Positions 29,040 through 41,500 of a DNA stretch of 64,000 nt are shown here, piece by piece. The stretch's first letter is position 1. The number at the start of each line of letters is the position of its first letter. The stretch comes from Nectonema munidae. Its lineage: Eukaryota > Nematomorpha > Nectonematoida > Nectonematidae. The position numbers were made by a program, and so were the translations under genes. The stretch spans positions 558,001-622,000 of the forward strand of contig JAUIRK010001049.1 in NCBI GenBank assembly GCA_030549495.1, read 5' to 3'. A model generated the notes under the pieces. The model did not search any database, was not told where the DNA came from, and saw only the letters and a program-made list of their open reading frames with translations.

Positions 29040-29440
29040 ACATTCTATTTTGCTCGCTTTTCAAACATACTTGTTTATTAGGTTACTAAAGTAAATTGAA
29101 AATATATTTAGGATATGTGTCTATGAAGTCGTGAATTTAAATATGGCCCCTTTAAAAAATTGAATGTTTGTAATTTTTGAAAGAAAATTTGGTACAAACC
29201 CTAAATTTATATAAATTAGCAAAAGTTATTCGCTATAATTTACATAAATGAAATTTTGTATTTTGAGTGAACTAAAGTTTATTAACAAAAATTTTAATGA
29301 AAGTGTGAAACATTGCACTTATATAGTAATGCGCTATAAAAATATCTGCCTCGCTGAAAAATGCATGGCTCTTGTCCAAATTACTGGCTACATCACGGCC
29401 TCTGATAGAATATAACTCAAATTTCCGTTATTATATCAAT
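29040..29440 (-). repeat. Dispersed repeat (27/29/58 kb family), reverse copy
   Basis: The words ttgaaaatatatttaggat and atctgcctcgctgaaaaatg are the reverse complement of words at 58910 and 57765 (cattttTCAGCGAGGCAGAT type). This places the copy in the opposite direction to the 57-59 kb one. Confidence 0.6.
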
Positions 29441-29896
29441 GAAGTGGAAAGTAATGAAAAAATATTTTAAATATTTATTCTAACCTAAAAACAATAAAAA
29501 TAATATCTAGTCAGAAGACAAACACGCCTAATAAATACTATAAAAAAGATATATAATTCAGAAAATTGGAAATTATTGTGACGCCCCTGATTTGTGTCAA
29601 GTATGCACATTAGGGGTAGGAAAATTTTACAACTGAATATCTCCTCCTCTATTATTTTCCATCGAGTTTTTATGTACAAATTATAAAAATATATTTCTTT
29701 TTCTCATGAACTAAAAATATTTCACCCTCTGACTGACAAACTTTTTTGAAGTTTAAAAATTATAAAAACTAACTATAATAAATTATAAATTATAAAATTT
29801 ATAAAAACTTTAAATTTACTTTTTCAGTAGATTTACAAAAGGGAAGTAACTCTTACATAACCTTAATTCCACTCTCTGCACTAATATTTTACGTTA

Positions 29897-30337
29897 CTAA
29901 AGTTTACTTAATGACTTCAAAGATTTTGGTTGCTTTTTACAAGCTTTTGAGAGATTCTCGAAATCAGTAGAATTAAAATAGTGAGCAGAGAACCAGATGT
30001 CAGCCCATGAACCACTAATGAAATCACACGCTGTTTCATATTCTTTTGTGATAGTTAAAACAAAAAAGTAATTTAAATTTCGTGAACTTCTTAATGCTTC
30101 AAAATAATCATTTAGAACATTATTCAGTATAGTATCTAGAATATGATGTTGGCATCCAATGAAAACAGGTTTCTCTAGTTCAACATCTTCAAAATGTTTT
30201 AGTAAACCTGTGACTGAACCAAGGCATCTTGCAGTATTTACTGCAGTTGTGTCTGTAACAATTTTGCATACCCTTAATTCACATGTTAAAAATTTTAAGT
30301 AAATTTTTTTTGTCTTTGAAACCAACGAGAAAGCCAT
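29897..30337 (-). pseudogene. Fragment of a multi-copy invertebrate element protein (GCQHHILD family)
   Basis: An open stretch of 146 codons holds KIVTDTTAVNTARCLGSVTG and PVFIGCQHHILDTILNNVL. I recall the combination D.T.VNTG...G....L...F....L..P.FIGCQHH.LD as part of a protein family repeated many times in arthropod and cnidarian genomes. It is transposase-like, but I cannot assign a superfamily. The flanks do not continue the protein in an open frame, so the copy is incomplete. It could belong to the same insertion as the fragment at 30776-31190, which is on the same strand. Confidence 0.5.
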
Positions 30338-30775
30338 TTTTCAATACTTCTGTTGGTTTAATAAATCAGGCATTTTGCATGCCAGATGTATAAGCAAAAA
30401 AAATTCTTTTTCGCTTTAATTATAATTCTTTTTAAATATAATGAGAGTCTGTCTCTACTTTTAAAACTCTCTATTTGGTATTTCCTCGTTGTTGTCCAAA
30501 AGCATTAAATAATTTTAAAATCAAATCAATGGAAATAATTTTAAGTCATATTTAGTTATTTTCTGGGATAAATTTTGAAAATTCTCTTTCATTATAACTG
30601 AATGTCCCAATGGGATTGAAGCTTTATAACTTCTTTTTGATAAATCCACCGGGCCTCGCCATTCTTGGCGATTCTAACTTATGTTAAACTTGGAACATCT
30701 TTACAAAAACGAAGCTATTTTCTTGTTTAAAAAACAAAGCTAATTCTTCCTCTCTTGAACGTTACGAAGAAAAAG

Positions 30776-31190
30776 TTACACCCGATGATAAAAGATTTTT
30801 GCATTGAGCATTGAACCTAAAAGTTGCGGTGATTCTTTTAAAAGAAAAAATTCTTTTAAATTTTGTTCTTTAAAAAATTCACTTTGATTGAAAATTTGTG
30901 GAGTTTCATTTTTTAAGGAAACAAGATCTTCATCATCACTACTGTCGTTTTGTCTACCAGACCTAACTGAAATATTTTCAAGACTTGTTGAAGGCATGGG
31001 TATTCATTCGCAAATCTGGTCCATGTAAAACAGGTTTTAAGGCAGATGAAATACTTGAATACTTTTGCAATACTTTTGTTATTTTTCAAATTATGCGCAT
31101 GTATTTTACATGAACAAAAGTAGCAATCGTCACTGGGGTTTTAGACTCACGCCAAATCATTGGAATTGCAGATATAAAAGATGACTTTTT
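30776..31190 (-). pseudogene. Fragment of the WRE/LLGSRL multi-copy family, N-terminal region
   Basis: The minus-strand translation gives AIPMIWRESKTPVT, then VLHGPDLRMNT, then SSDDEDLVSLKNETPQIFNQ and LKESPQLLGSMLN. The order (IPMIWRE..., P.HGP.LP.P, LVRDL.L.K...ELLGSRL) is that of the copy at 37500-39090, so this is a second, shorter copy of the same family. It is broken. Confidence 0.55.
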
Positions 31191-31893
31191 TCGAGAGTCC
31201 ATTTTCTCAACTCTTCAGTACAAATTGTGTATACTTTATGCGGAGCCCAGTTTTTGTCTTGATCACCACAGTTAACACCAAAATACGCAAAACAAGAATT
31301 TGGAATGAACATTGTAATATTTTTTCACGCTACCTTAAGTGGCCTGTTAATACAGGTCTTGAATTAAATATTATTATTTTTGATTGGTTGACATTTTTTA
31401 TATCTTTTTCTCCGTGCCTTAGAAATATAATAAATAAGAGCAAAATATGTAACTATATTGGTTTTAATTTTGGATTTTTTAAATCAAAATCCATTTCTTG
31501 TAAAATCAATTAATGGCAATAGTAGTAATTGAAGACAGGAAATAAAAAAATTGTACAGCTAAATTTTAGAACTTTCTCCTAGATCTGGCAAGTCTGAAAT
31601 CGGTTGCTAAAATAATAACTCGGTTTAGTGATAGAAGTATAGATTGTTTATACTTTCTGAAGAAAGAGCTGAAAATTCTTTAAATTAAGATTCCCGAAAA
31701 ATTAATATTTAAGGTATAAAATGATCCATTCCCTGGAAAGCAGAAACATTGAGTGTTTACCAAAATTTCCAGAAGAATAAAAGATTTAAGAAATTCTAGT
31801 CTCTGGGAAAATTTGGTACATTCTACTTCAGATTTGTCATGAGAGGAAACCTACTATAAATTATGAATCAGCATGAAAAAGAATAAGGAAACT
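31191..31893. other. Interval beyond the 3-prime end of the NHERF-like gene
   Basis: Nothing recognisable beyond AT-rich sequence. The open frame at 31181-31513 shows no family feature. Confidence 0.4.
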
Positions 31894-32267
31894 TTTATTC
31901 AACATGATTAATATAACAAAAAGAAGAACGTAAAAGGCATTTATATATCTTAAAATAAAACAACGTAAAAATATAGTAAAAACAAGAATGGGAGGAATGT
32001 TGTTGAGATTATTTTGATTTGATAAAGAGCATATGATGATTTGTGTGTGTGTGTTTGTGTGTGTGTATTGTGGGTGTCGAGAAAGAAGGATTCTTTCAGA
32101 CACGTCAACATAAAGAGAATTTAAAGTCGTGCTTCCTCGATTCGATCGATGATAGACAGAGAAGGAGGAAGAGCGCGTGTGAAACAAGTAGGGGAGATAG
32201 AAGATTGGGACAAGTTGGCGCATCAAGTTGGGTAGAGGAGTGATTAATGTGAATCATGCGCTCCGCT
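31894..32267 (-). other. 3-prime UTR of the NHERF-like gene with AATAAA signal
   Basis: The first good minus-strand AATAAA after the stop lies at 31899-31894, giving a UTR of about 370 bases. The UTR contains a GT microsatellite (as read on +) near 32041-32072. Confidence 0.5.
32041..32072. repeat. TG microsatellite
   Basis: An interrupted (tg)n run lies in the presumed 3-prime UTR of the NHERF-like gene. Confidence 0.85.
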
Positions 32268-32513
32268 TCACATTTGCTGAAACACCAAGAGCTTTTCCTG
32301 CACACTCCTGGAGTCAGCGGTTGACACTTTTTTCTTCTTTGCGGCGATCAGCTTTCTCATCTCGTGGGCGGACAGACTCCACACGTCGTCGCTGTTCTTG
32401 TTCTTGAGAGCGTTGTTAGTCTGAGAGGAAGACGCATGAGCTTTCACTTCATTCGAGTTTGAAGTTTCTTCATCATGTTCTGTCGAGGCGTTAAGCCTGG
32501 TTGATTCCCGTGT
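32268..32513 (-). CDS. NHERF-like gene, last exon (ERM-binding-like tail)
   Basis: The exon starts after tctattttag in phase 0 and encodes 81 residues to TGA. An acidic stretch (STEHDEETSNSNE) and a Ser/Asn-rich part lead to DDVWSLSAHEMRKLIAAKKK and the end SVQEKLLVFQQM. NHERF1 ends with a basic amphipathic helix and ...W.KK..LFSNL, and the arrangement here is the same although the sequence is far diverged. G+C is higher than in the flanking introns, as for the other exons. Confidence 0.78.
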   Translation of the reverse strand, partial: TRESTRLNASTEHDEETSNSNEVKAHASSSQTNNALKNKNSDDVWSLSAHEMRKLIAAKKKKVSTADSRSVQEKLLVFQQM

Positions 32514-35500
32514 CTAAAATAGACATCGTTAAGGTCAAGGTTGGCATTCCACCTTTGTGGTGATCCTTTCATATGCTCAAACGTGTTTTTGCAAACCCCG
32601 TTATCGGGGAATTGATAGAAAATTTGATCGTCCATATTCTGAAAATATATACATTATTTGCTTTTCAACATAATTTCAATAATAGATGTAATACGGAAAA
32701 AAAATTCGCATCGGTTGCACGAAATCGAAATTTATTTCGTATCATGCGGTCTCACTAATAGATGCGTTATACATCTTATACATGTTAAAAACAGAAAATT
32801 TCGTTCATATCTTCTTTGCTAGCATCTTTTGTGTGTAACCCTACTCTTATTTTCAATTTTTATACAAGTATTCTAGCCTTAACTATATTTTCATTTACAC
32901 CCTTTCTTCTTAAAGACCATTCAATGAGAATTCTACAAACAGAATCAAAACCTTCTCCAAATCAAAGAAAGTAAAATAAAGAAAAAAGAATTCAAAAAAC
33001 AGAATCAAAAGCCTCCATGATTTTCATATCGTGTTCTAAACGTTTTAGAGTTCTGTAATTTGAACAAACAATAATAATTTGGCTCTGCCTTTATACAATA
33101 GTATAGATAGACTTTTATTCCATGACTCTGGGATAGGTGCCCCATTAAAAATGTTTTGAATTAGAACTTTTAGAACATCGAATACTTCATCTTACTTTTA
33201 ATGTTTTTAATGAGCATTCACGGTACCCTGCCGACTTCTTTTATTCTAATTGATCCAAAGCACAAGTAACTTCTTCAACAGTTACACCGCTTCTGTTGGT
33301 CCTTCAACTATTTCTAGGTTCTCAATCTCATTTTTTTATTAAAAACATCTTAGGCTAATCTTTTCATGTACTCATCAGGTATTTTATTCATTAAAAATCC
33401 GGCTTTATTTCTAACACAAGGCATACCCAACACGTCTTCATCTTCTCTTTTTTTTGGTTAGCTATTTTAAAAATTTCATTCATCTTCATTTTTTCATTAT
33501 ATCATTTTAATTGCAGAATTCTTTCTTGCTTATATAACTTTTCTACAATATTTTTTTACCTCTTTGTATAATAATTTATCTTCTGTGATATTACTTTTTT
33601 GAAATTTTTTAAGTCTCTTTTTTCCTATTTATTGCTTCCTTTACGTCATTAGTTCCGGTTCAAATACTGTAAACAGCAAACGAAGTAGCTTGAATCCGAA
33701 AAAAGTTGAAGAGTTAATTTTTGGTGGACAAAATATTAAAAATAGCTTATTAAATTTATTTACAAAGAAAAATTTTTTAATTTATTTTTTAAACAAATTC
33801 TTTACAATCTTTTAAAAAAATTATTTTGAAGCTCTAAAAAATGGTTATTTTCCGAGAAATGTATCATTTAATACAAATTTTATTGACTGATGTAGGTCTC
33901 TCATTGAGTACTTCTTTAGGGTAAATTGCTAAAAGTGTTTATATTGATGTTAATAGTAAATTTGAACCACGCATTTAATATGTTATAAAAAGCAATATTA
34001 GCCTTTAATAATAATTTACTCTCAAGATAAATTCAAGGACATTTGGTTATATCAGAAAATAAAATTTGCTTTAAAGCCACGCCGCCATTCTTATGTATAA
34101 GAATTTTCTTCATGCAACATCCTCCTTAAGAATAGATAGACAGACATATGAGAAAAAATAAATTAAGAAAAACAAAGATTAACAAGGTAATACGACAAAT
34201 GTCTGTTAGGCAAACCGTCCATTAACAAAGTGCGGGCTACACCGAGCACAGGATTACTCTTAATTCTAATTGCAAAATTTTGCCCAGGGGCCAATATTTA
34301 AAACGGTAACCCTTTGCTCTTCTCAATGTGTCACTTACTTTCGTTGATATATGGATGCGGATGCAATCACACCTTTACTTTAATGCATTTTCAATTTGTA
34401 TGTAGGTATCTTAACTCTTATATAAATAAAAGACGTCACTATTTACGCCTTTTCTAGTTAGTGGCCATTTAATTAGAATTCTAGAAACAGAATTAAAGGC
34501 CTTCTCAAAGTCCAGGAAGGCAAAATAAAGGATGTCTTCATGTTTTGCAATTTTTATATCAACCGTTTTATAACAAAAATATAGCATCATTTATATTCTT
34601 ACTTTACAAACCCAACACCGCTTTACCTCCACACCGAAACTTTAGTTAAAAACATATCAACACCAGAGCCAAGCTGCCAGCGCTTTACACCCCCTAAATC
34701 CGATATACCACGCTCATCAACTACAGAGAACACATGCCAAAATAAAGATCTTAGCCACAACCAAACACACTTAAACAAAACCATTCATACACAATCTATC
34801 TCAAACTACATAAGAATGAGATTACACCCAAACTAAATCATTAAAAAAGCCTTCCACACAAAAACAAATTAAATACACATACCGGCCAGGAACTTGCAAA
34901 ACTCAGTGGTATTAAATTACACATCTGCACGAATACCCGCACAAAATTAGCTAATATGGTGTTGACCCAGCACTTTTAGACTTCGCTTAGAAAGTCTATA
35001 AAAATTCGCACATTTGAAAGATTGTGTAGAAAACTAAATGAAGAACACGGCAGAGACATTTTTGCAATAGTACAACCTATTTTCAATGCCAAAGAATGAA
35101 CTAAAGCATTTGTTCACGGCCCTGGTTATTCTTGCATTTGCATCTACCACTGTTTAAACCTGGATATCAGGAGTTTTGACTGTTGCTTAGATGACACAAA
35201 TCACACACAAGGTTATTTAGTTAGACCTTTCTGCGTGAACAAGTTGGGTTCAATGCCACTTGCTTCTGAATAAACAGAGACATATCTTTGTAACAGTTGA
35301 ATTGTCAGAATCTTCCGATGTAGGCATTCCTCCATTTGAATAAGGAAAAATTTTATTCGCTCGGATTGTAAGGAAAAATCATCTGGGTGGAAATCCGGTT
35401 TCATAGATGAGGGAAGGTAGGTGGTATATTAGATAGACATTCTAGAAGCATTGAAACTAGTTGTTATTTGTCAGACAAAAATAACAATCCTCAGCGTGGC

Positions 35501-38500
35501 TTTTTTAATCGCTTTACTAACATAAAACAAGCTAAGAAAACAATTTTCCTAGTATATCATTCGTAAATATCTTTTATTAAGTTTTATAGTTCCCAGCATA
35601 AGGGTAATTGTGATATTGCATATCGTAGGTGCGACTAGAAATAAAGGTTTTTAATCAAATCAATTAGTAGCATTTTTGCATAATAAATTCCTTCAATAAA
35701 ATTATATTAATTATTGAATATATTATTTTTTTAATCATGAAGAAATTGAGTAAACGAAAAAAATAGACAATAACAGAAAATTTTGGGGCAGCTTCGTTAA
35801 AGCAAGCTGGACTCTACAAAAAGTCAAGTAAAAGATAAACGGCAGACACATAACACCCTCTTCCTACATGTTTTCTTCTTCTTCAACATAACTTACTTCT
35901 TTACAGTTATAACAAAAAGGCCATCCTCTCGCTATACGCAAATTGATGCAATGTCTGTTTGAGAGATCTGAATTTCAGCAACAAATGGAGCCTATTGACT
36001 TAGCTGTTTCCTATCCCTACACATAACAATCAATATAACGAAAAAAAGCGCACTTCGACTTCGTTCTTGACAACGGTTGGGGCCTGAGCTTTCGTAGATT
36101 TTGACGGAGTCTTGTCACCACTTTCGTCAAAGAGAATCTTTTCTTCAGGGGCATTTTCTTCGTTACTTTTGGCGGAATCTTGTGGAGTAGTGATGGTGTT
36201 CACGGCCACAACTTCTTTTTTCATTGCAGTCTCTTGCGTTGTTTTGCCTTAACGTTGTGCAAGGTTTTAGATGAGGAAAGAAGCATAGGTCGCCGTGGAC
36301 ATGAATATATAAACAAAATATAAAAGTAACTACGTGTAATAGATCATTTAATCTTTGAAATACTGTTGTTATTTTATTATATCAAATGTTTTTGATGTGA
36401 CACAAAAACAGAAACTGCACAGTTCTTGTTTGGTAAAGTTAGGCAAATGCAAACATTATTATTTGAAACTGCATTGCTTTCAAAATTTTTGAGCATGTGG
36501 GCCGCAATAGCAACACGCAATAAAATTTATTTCTATAAAAATTTTGAAACGATATTGCTAAATTGCGAATACCAAATATCTCAATTGATGTCTTATTTTC
36601 GATACCTTTGAGCCAATGTTTTGCGAAGTTAAAGCAAAAATTATAATTTTAAAATCGAGCGCGCCACATAAAAAGAGTTCACCGCCCAAATACACCTACG
36701 CCTGCTTAATATTTATTCATTGAAAAATATGTAAAATGCATAATAAAATGGGTTTGTATTTGAGTAAGGAGTAAGCAAGAAATAATAAAAAATATTTTCA
36801 TAAATTGAAACCTTTTAATATAGTTCGCTCCGTTAACAATCCGAAAGTGGATGGATGGGTAGAAGTGTTGAAAAATAAGAGAAAATTATGAAGCCAGTTT
36901 GTTATTTTCCAAAATCGGTTTTGATGTATGAAAATACTTATATTTATGTAAACATATATCACACTTAACATATATGATATAGACATACATGCATGATGTG
37001 CTTAAATTGCGTTTTATCTAATATAAGCTCAAACATTTATTTATGACTTCTCCAACATGTATACTACGATGGTTTCTATTCTATATACAAATGACTAGGG
37101 AGACCGTGTTCACGTTTCTGTTCATATTTTGCTAGATGTAGAATTTGATATACCTCATTCGGAGTGACAATGTTACAAAAGTTATTACCTGTATTTTTGT
37201 AATTTGCACGATTTTAAAAATATATTTGCCAAATCACTAATTCACAAGCTATCGATATCTTGCATGATCTAGACTGTTTTTGGTGGTTTTTATGCTGATT
37301 TCAAATACATAGCTCATTTTTCTCCATCACGTCGTGTTTTATAAATATTGACAAAAACCATTTTAAAATATAGCATTTATCATTTTTTTATTCTTGATTT
37401 AATCCAACAGCATTATTTTATTTGGAAACATTTTTAGCTAAAGTAAGACATTAAAATATTTGATATCCATTCTTAAACAAATCATTCCTTTTATTTTAAT
37501 ATTGATTTAAAATTATGACATCTAGAGGCTGTATAAATTCACCAGATTTGTATTGTCATGCTTGGCGTCTTTTAACAGATAAATTCCATCGCAAAAATTG
37601 TACGCCTTTTTTAAAAAAAGCATATGAATTATGCTTTGATTCAAAAGTTGATACGGCGTGTAAGTCCTGAACACCAAAATTTATTTGTTTAGCATGTGTA
37701 TGCAGCTTGCAAGGTTGGATAAGAAAAGCAAAGAACAATCATATGTCATTCGGAGTTCCAACGATATGGCGAGAGTCAAGCAACCACTTTACTGACTGCT
37801 ATTTTTGTTTGTGTCATCTACTTTTCATATAAAACTCGTCATCTTTCAAAACTAGTTCCTTATAATTCTATAAGTTGTCCAATACCAATACCACCAACAA
37901 ATTACACAGTTGATGAAGAACAAGAACATTCAACTTCGGTTTAAAGCTATGATTCTGATAATGAATACCAAGCTGAGAAGGATTTTAGTGAATAATGAGG
38001 ATCTTTCTGACCTTGTCCGAGATTTAGCTTTAACAAAAGGTCTGGCCGAATTACTTGGTTCACGTCTCAAAGAATTTAATTTGCTGGCACCTGTCACAAC
38101 TACTTTGCGTTTTCGTAACAGGCATGAGAAAGCTGTTAAATTCTTGGCGATGAATGACACACTTTGCTACTGCTCGGACATTGAGGGACTTATGGCAAGT
38201 CTTGGGATTGGACACTTTACTGAAGAATGGCGATTGTTCATTGATTCATCTAAAACAAGCTTGAAGGCAATATTATTGCACAATGGTAACGAAAAGGCAT
38301 ACATTCCCGAGGGATATTCTATTCATCTTAAAGAAACTTATGAAAGCATGTCACTTCTTCTTGTAAAAATAAAGTATTGTCAATATAAATGGTTCATCTG
38401 TGGTGATTTGAAGGTTGTTAACATTTTAATGGGCTTGCAGACAGGATACACAGCTGTTTCATTTCGAATGGGACAGCAGAGATAGAAAACAACACTACGT

Positions 38501-41500
38501 GTAAAAGATTTGGCCAATTAGAAATTCATTTCAGCCAGAAGAGAAAAATGTTCTTCGTATGCCATTGATTGAAAAAATAAAGTGCTCATGCCACCCCTCT
38601 CAATCAAGTTGGGCCTCATGAAGAACTTTGTGAAGACGCTAAATATTGAATCAGAAGCTTTCAAATATTTATGCAAAATGTTCCTAGAGTTGCGTTATGT
38701 TAAAGTAAAAGAGGGATTGTTCATACGTCCACAAATAAAAAAGTGATTGCTGATACAACCTTCCAGACCTTATTAAATGATGTTGAAAAATAGGCATGGA
38801 CGGTTTTTAAATCTATTGTGGCTAATTTCCTTGCCAATAATAAGTCTGAAGACTATCTTCAAATTGTAGAAAACTGCAGTAGTGTCTATAAAGAATTGGG
38901 TGCAAATATGTCACTGAAGTTACATCTCCTCGACTCTCATCTTGAAAACCTAGGTTCTGTGAGTGATGAACACGGGGAACGTTTCCTTCAAGACATTTCA
39001 GTGATGGAGTCACGATATCAAGGCTGATGGAGTGCAACAATGCTAGCAGATTACTGCTGGACACTTCAGCGTGAAAAAAGAAAATGTTCAATATAAACGA
39101 AAGTCAACAGGCAGAAAATTCAAGGCGAAAACTTTTTAAAATATTTATAGTGCATGAGGTTTTTCATTTTATAAAAATTATTATTATCATATAAATCCTT
39201 TTATTTTTCTTCTTTTTTATATCAAATTTTTTTACTTATGTAACAATAAAATAAATGAATTATAATTTTTTAAAGTCTTCACATATCACAAAAATGGTGG
39301 GTTATAGCGAAAAGGGGATTTCATATCTTGAATCAGCGCATTTTACTTGTATAAAAACAGGTCTTGGATACTAAGATATCCATAACTTTTTAAAAATTAT
39401 TGTTCAGTATTTTGCTAGATGTAAGATTTGATATACCTCATACGATGTTACAAAAGTTATTACCTATACTTTTGCAATTTGTACGATATTAAATAATATA
39501 TTTGTCAAATAATGAATATAAAATTCTGTGATCAAAGAATCGAAAAATATTGTTTAAAAAATCAAAAAATAAGTATTCCTTTTCAAATATATCATTGGCT
39601 CCCGTTACTTTTAGTTTCCTATATGCATGATTAGAGAGACTAAATTTATCTTTCTATTCTAAAAGTAATGGGAGCCACAATATATAAAAAGTGTTAATTA
39701 CTGTAGAATTTTTGAAACGATGCTTTCAATATGTATGTAAAATTTTTTTTTTAATTTTTATTTTAAGTATGTTTTTTCAGTATTTTACGATTTTTATATT
39801 TGAACTGTGAGTAGTTGTCTCCCCGGAGGTCTTGTCAGACCTGGTCTAAAAAGATCTGGATTTTTATAACAACCTACTTGTTTCATTATAAGCTTAAATT
39901 TCATATGGACTAATCGAATTTAATTTTTCTTATAATTTCATATTGGGCAATGGTCAAGGAAAATGAGACAAATTTCATGAGTTTTTATGCCATGAACTGA
40001 ATATTTTTAAAAAGTAAGCTTCTTAATTTTTACAAGGCATGATATTTTTTAAAAATTCTATTTTATACAAAATTTGATCTGGGCATGGTAGGATTCTGCT
40101 ACTTATTTCAGGATCAAGATTTTTACTTACGAGAAAGCTACACACGATATTTTAGTTTTGTTTTCTGTATTTGATAAGTGCATTTGTACATTTTTTATAA
40201 ATAAAAGTCGTTACTGCGATATTAATATTTAAAAGAGGACCTTTTTTGACGAAACTTCATATAACCTAGATGTATCAAAAATTAATGTGTTGAGTCTTAG
40301 CTCTATGAGCCAAATTTCTTTGGATTCGCAAATTTTAGTTTTCTGAGTAAAAAGGAGTCATTAACTCATATGTGGCATGGAAACCAATGAGACGCATTAT
40401 TATTATTTTTCCCATATACCTGCAGGTAGATTGAAGGCGCAAAATCGCATTTCTGACTCCTTAAAATTGAACCATTATATCTCAAATTGAGCAATGTGAG
40501 TTACCAGTTATAGCTAAGCTAGATATATTCAAATATATAGCTTTTTAATAATTTTACTTCAAAGATAATATCCATAACTTTTTAATATTAGCAATATAAT
40601 ATTTGGTTTATCATATGACATCTCAACACTGCTGAAAAATTCAAATTTTATACCACCACAGATTGTATAAATTTAACTAATGTTTGAACACAGTGTGTAT
40701 ATTTATTATTAATAACGAGATAAAAAAACAAATACTTGAAAAATATTATTGAAGTTGACAAACAAGATTAACTAACATGTTGGAGGAGTTTAAAAAAGAG
40801 CTTTCAATGAACTAAAACAGTGGTTGCCAACTGGGGGTCCATGGAAATTCTAATTATTATCAAACCACGTATGCTGAATCTCCTTTAATATACTTCTATT
40901 TTCCAAATCAATATAAATGTATATTTGGAGCTTTTTTAAATAAATATTTTCTTCCCTTTTTTAAAGGTTCATATTTTCAATGTTTATATATGCGTTTTAT
41001 TAGTTACAATATTTTTGAAAAATTTATATATTAATTGGAAAAAATTCTATTCACATTTTATGTAAGTCATTAATATGGAAACTAACGCTTACTAGGTTTT
41101 CAAATTATAAATATCATTTTGGTTAGCAAAAGTAGTTATTTTTTATATGTTGAATTTAAAACTATTAACAATAAAGATTAACCAATTTATAAAATAATCT
41201 TTTATGGTTGTGCTATAAAAAGCTGTCTCGTATTTATACAAAAAATTAGCAATTTTTTAGTAGGAAATTTTTGCATTCGTTTATAAATCTTAAACCACAA
41301 AATGCACTAATTTTTCCTATTGTTTTCGTTTTTGTTTAAAATATGAATACCTTTGTTGGTGTTATATGTTAACCTTCATTTTTTACTAACAAATAAAAAA
41401 AATTATTTTTCTCCTTTTCACTAACAGATCCTGCATAATGTCAATTAATATTAAAAAGAGAGTTTTCGGAAGATTATCTTCAGTGGGGATTTACTTTGAT

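Larger units (their letters stand above)
32514..36053 (-). other. NHERF-like gene intron with LINE fragments
   Basis: The intron is bounded by a gtgcgc donor (weak) and a tattttag acceptor. It contains two related LINE pieces and an A/C-biased block. The rest is AT-rich. Confidence 0.55.

Noticed and set aside
32444-32635. Minus-strand open frame overlapping the last NHERF-like exon
   Set aside because: It is in a different frame from the splice-supported exon and spans its acceptor, so it is a shadow plus intron sequence.
35213-35404. 63-codon minus-strand frame (EASGIEPNLFTQKGLTK)
   Set aside because: Looks protein-like but no family or splice support. It could be element debris and was not strong enough to list.
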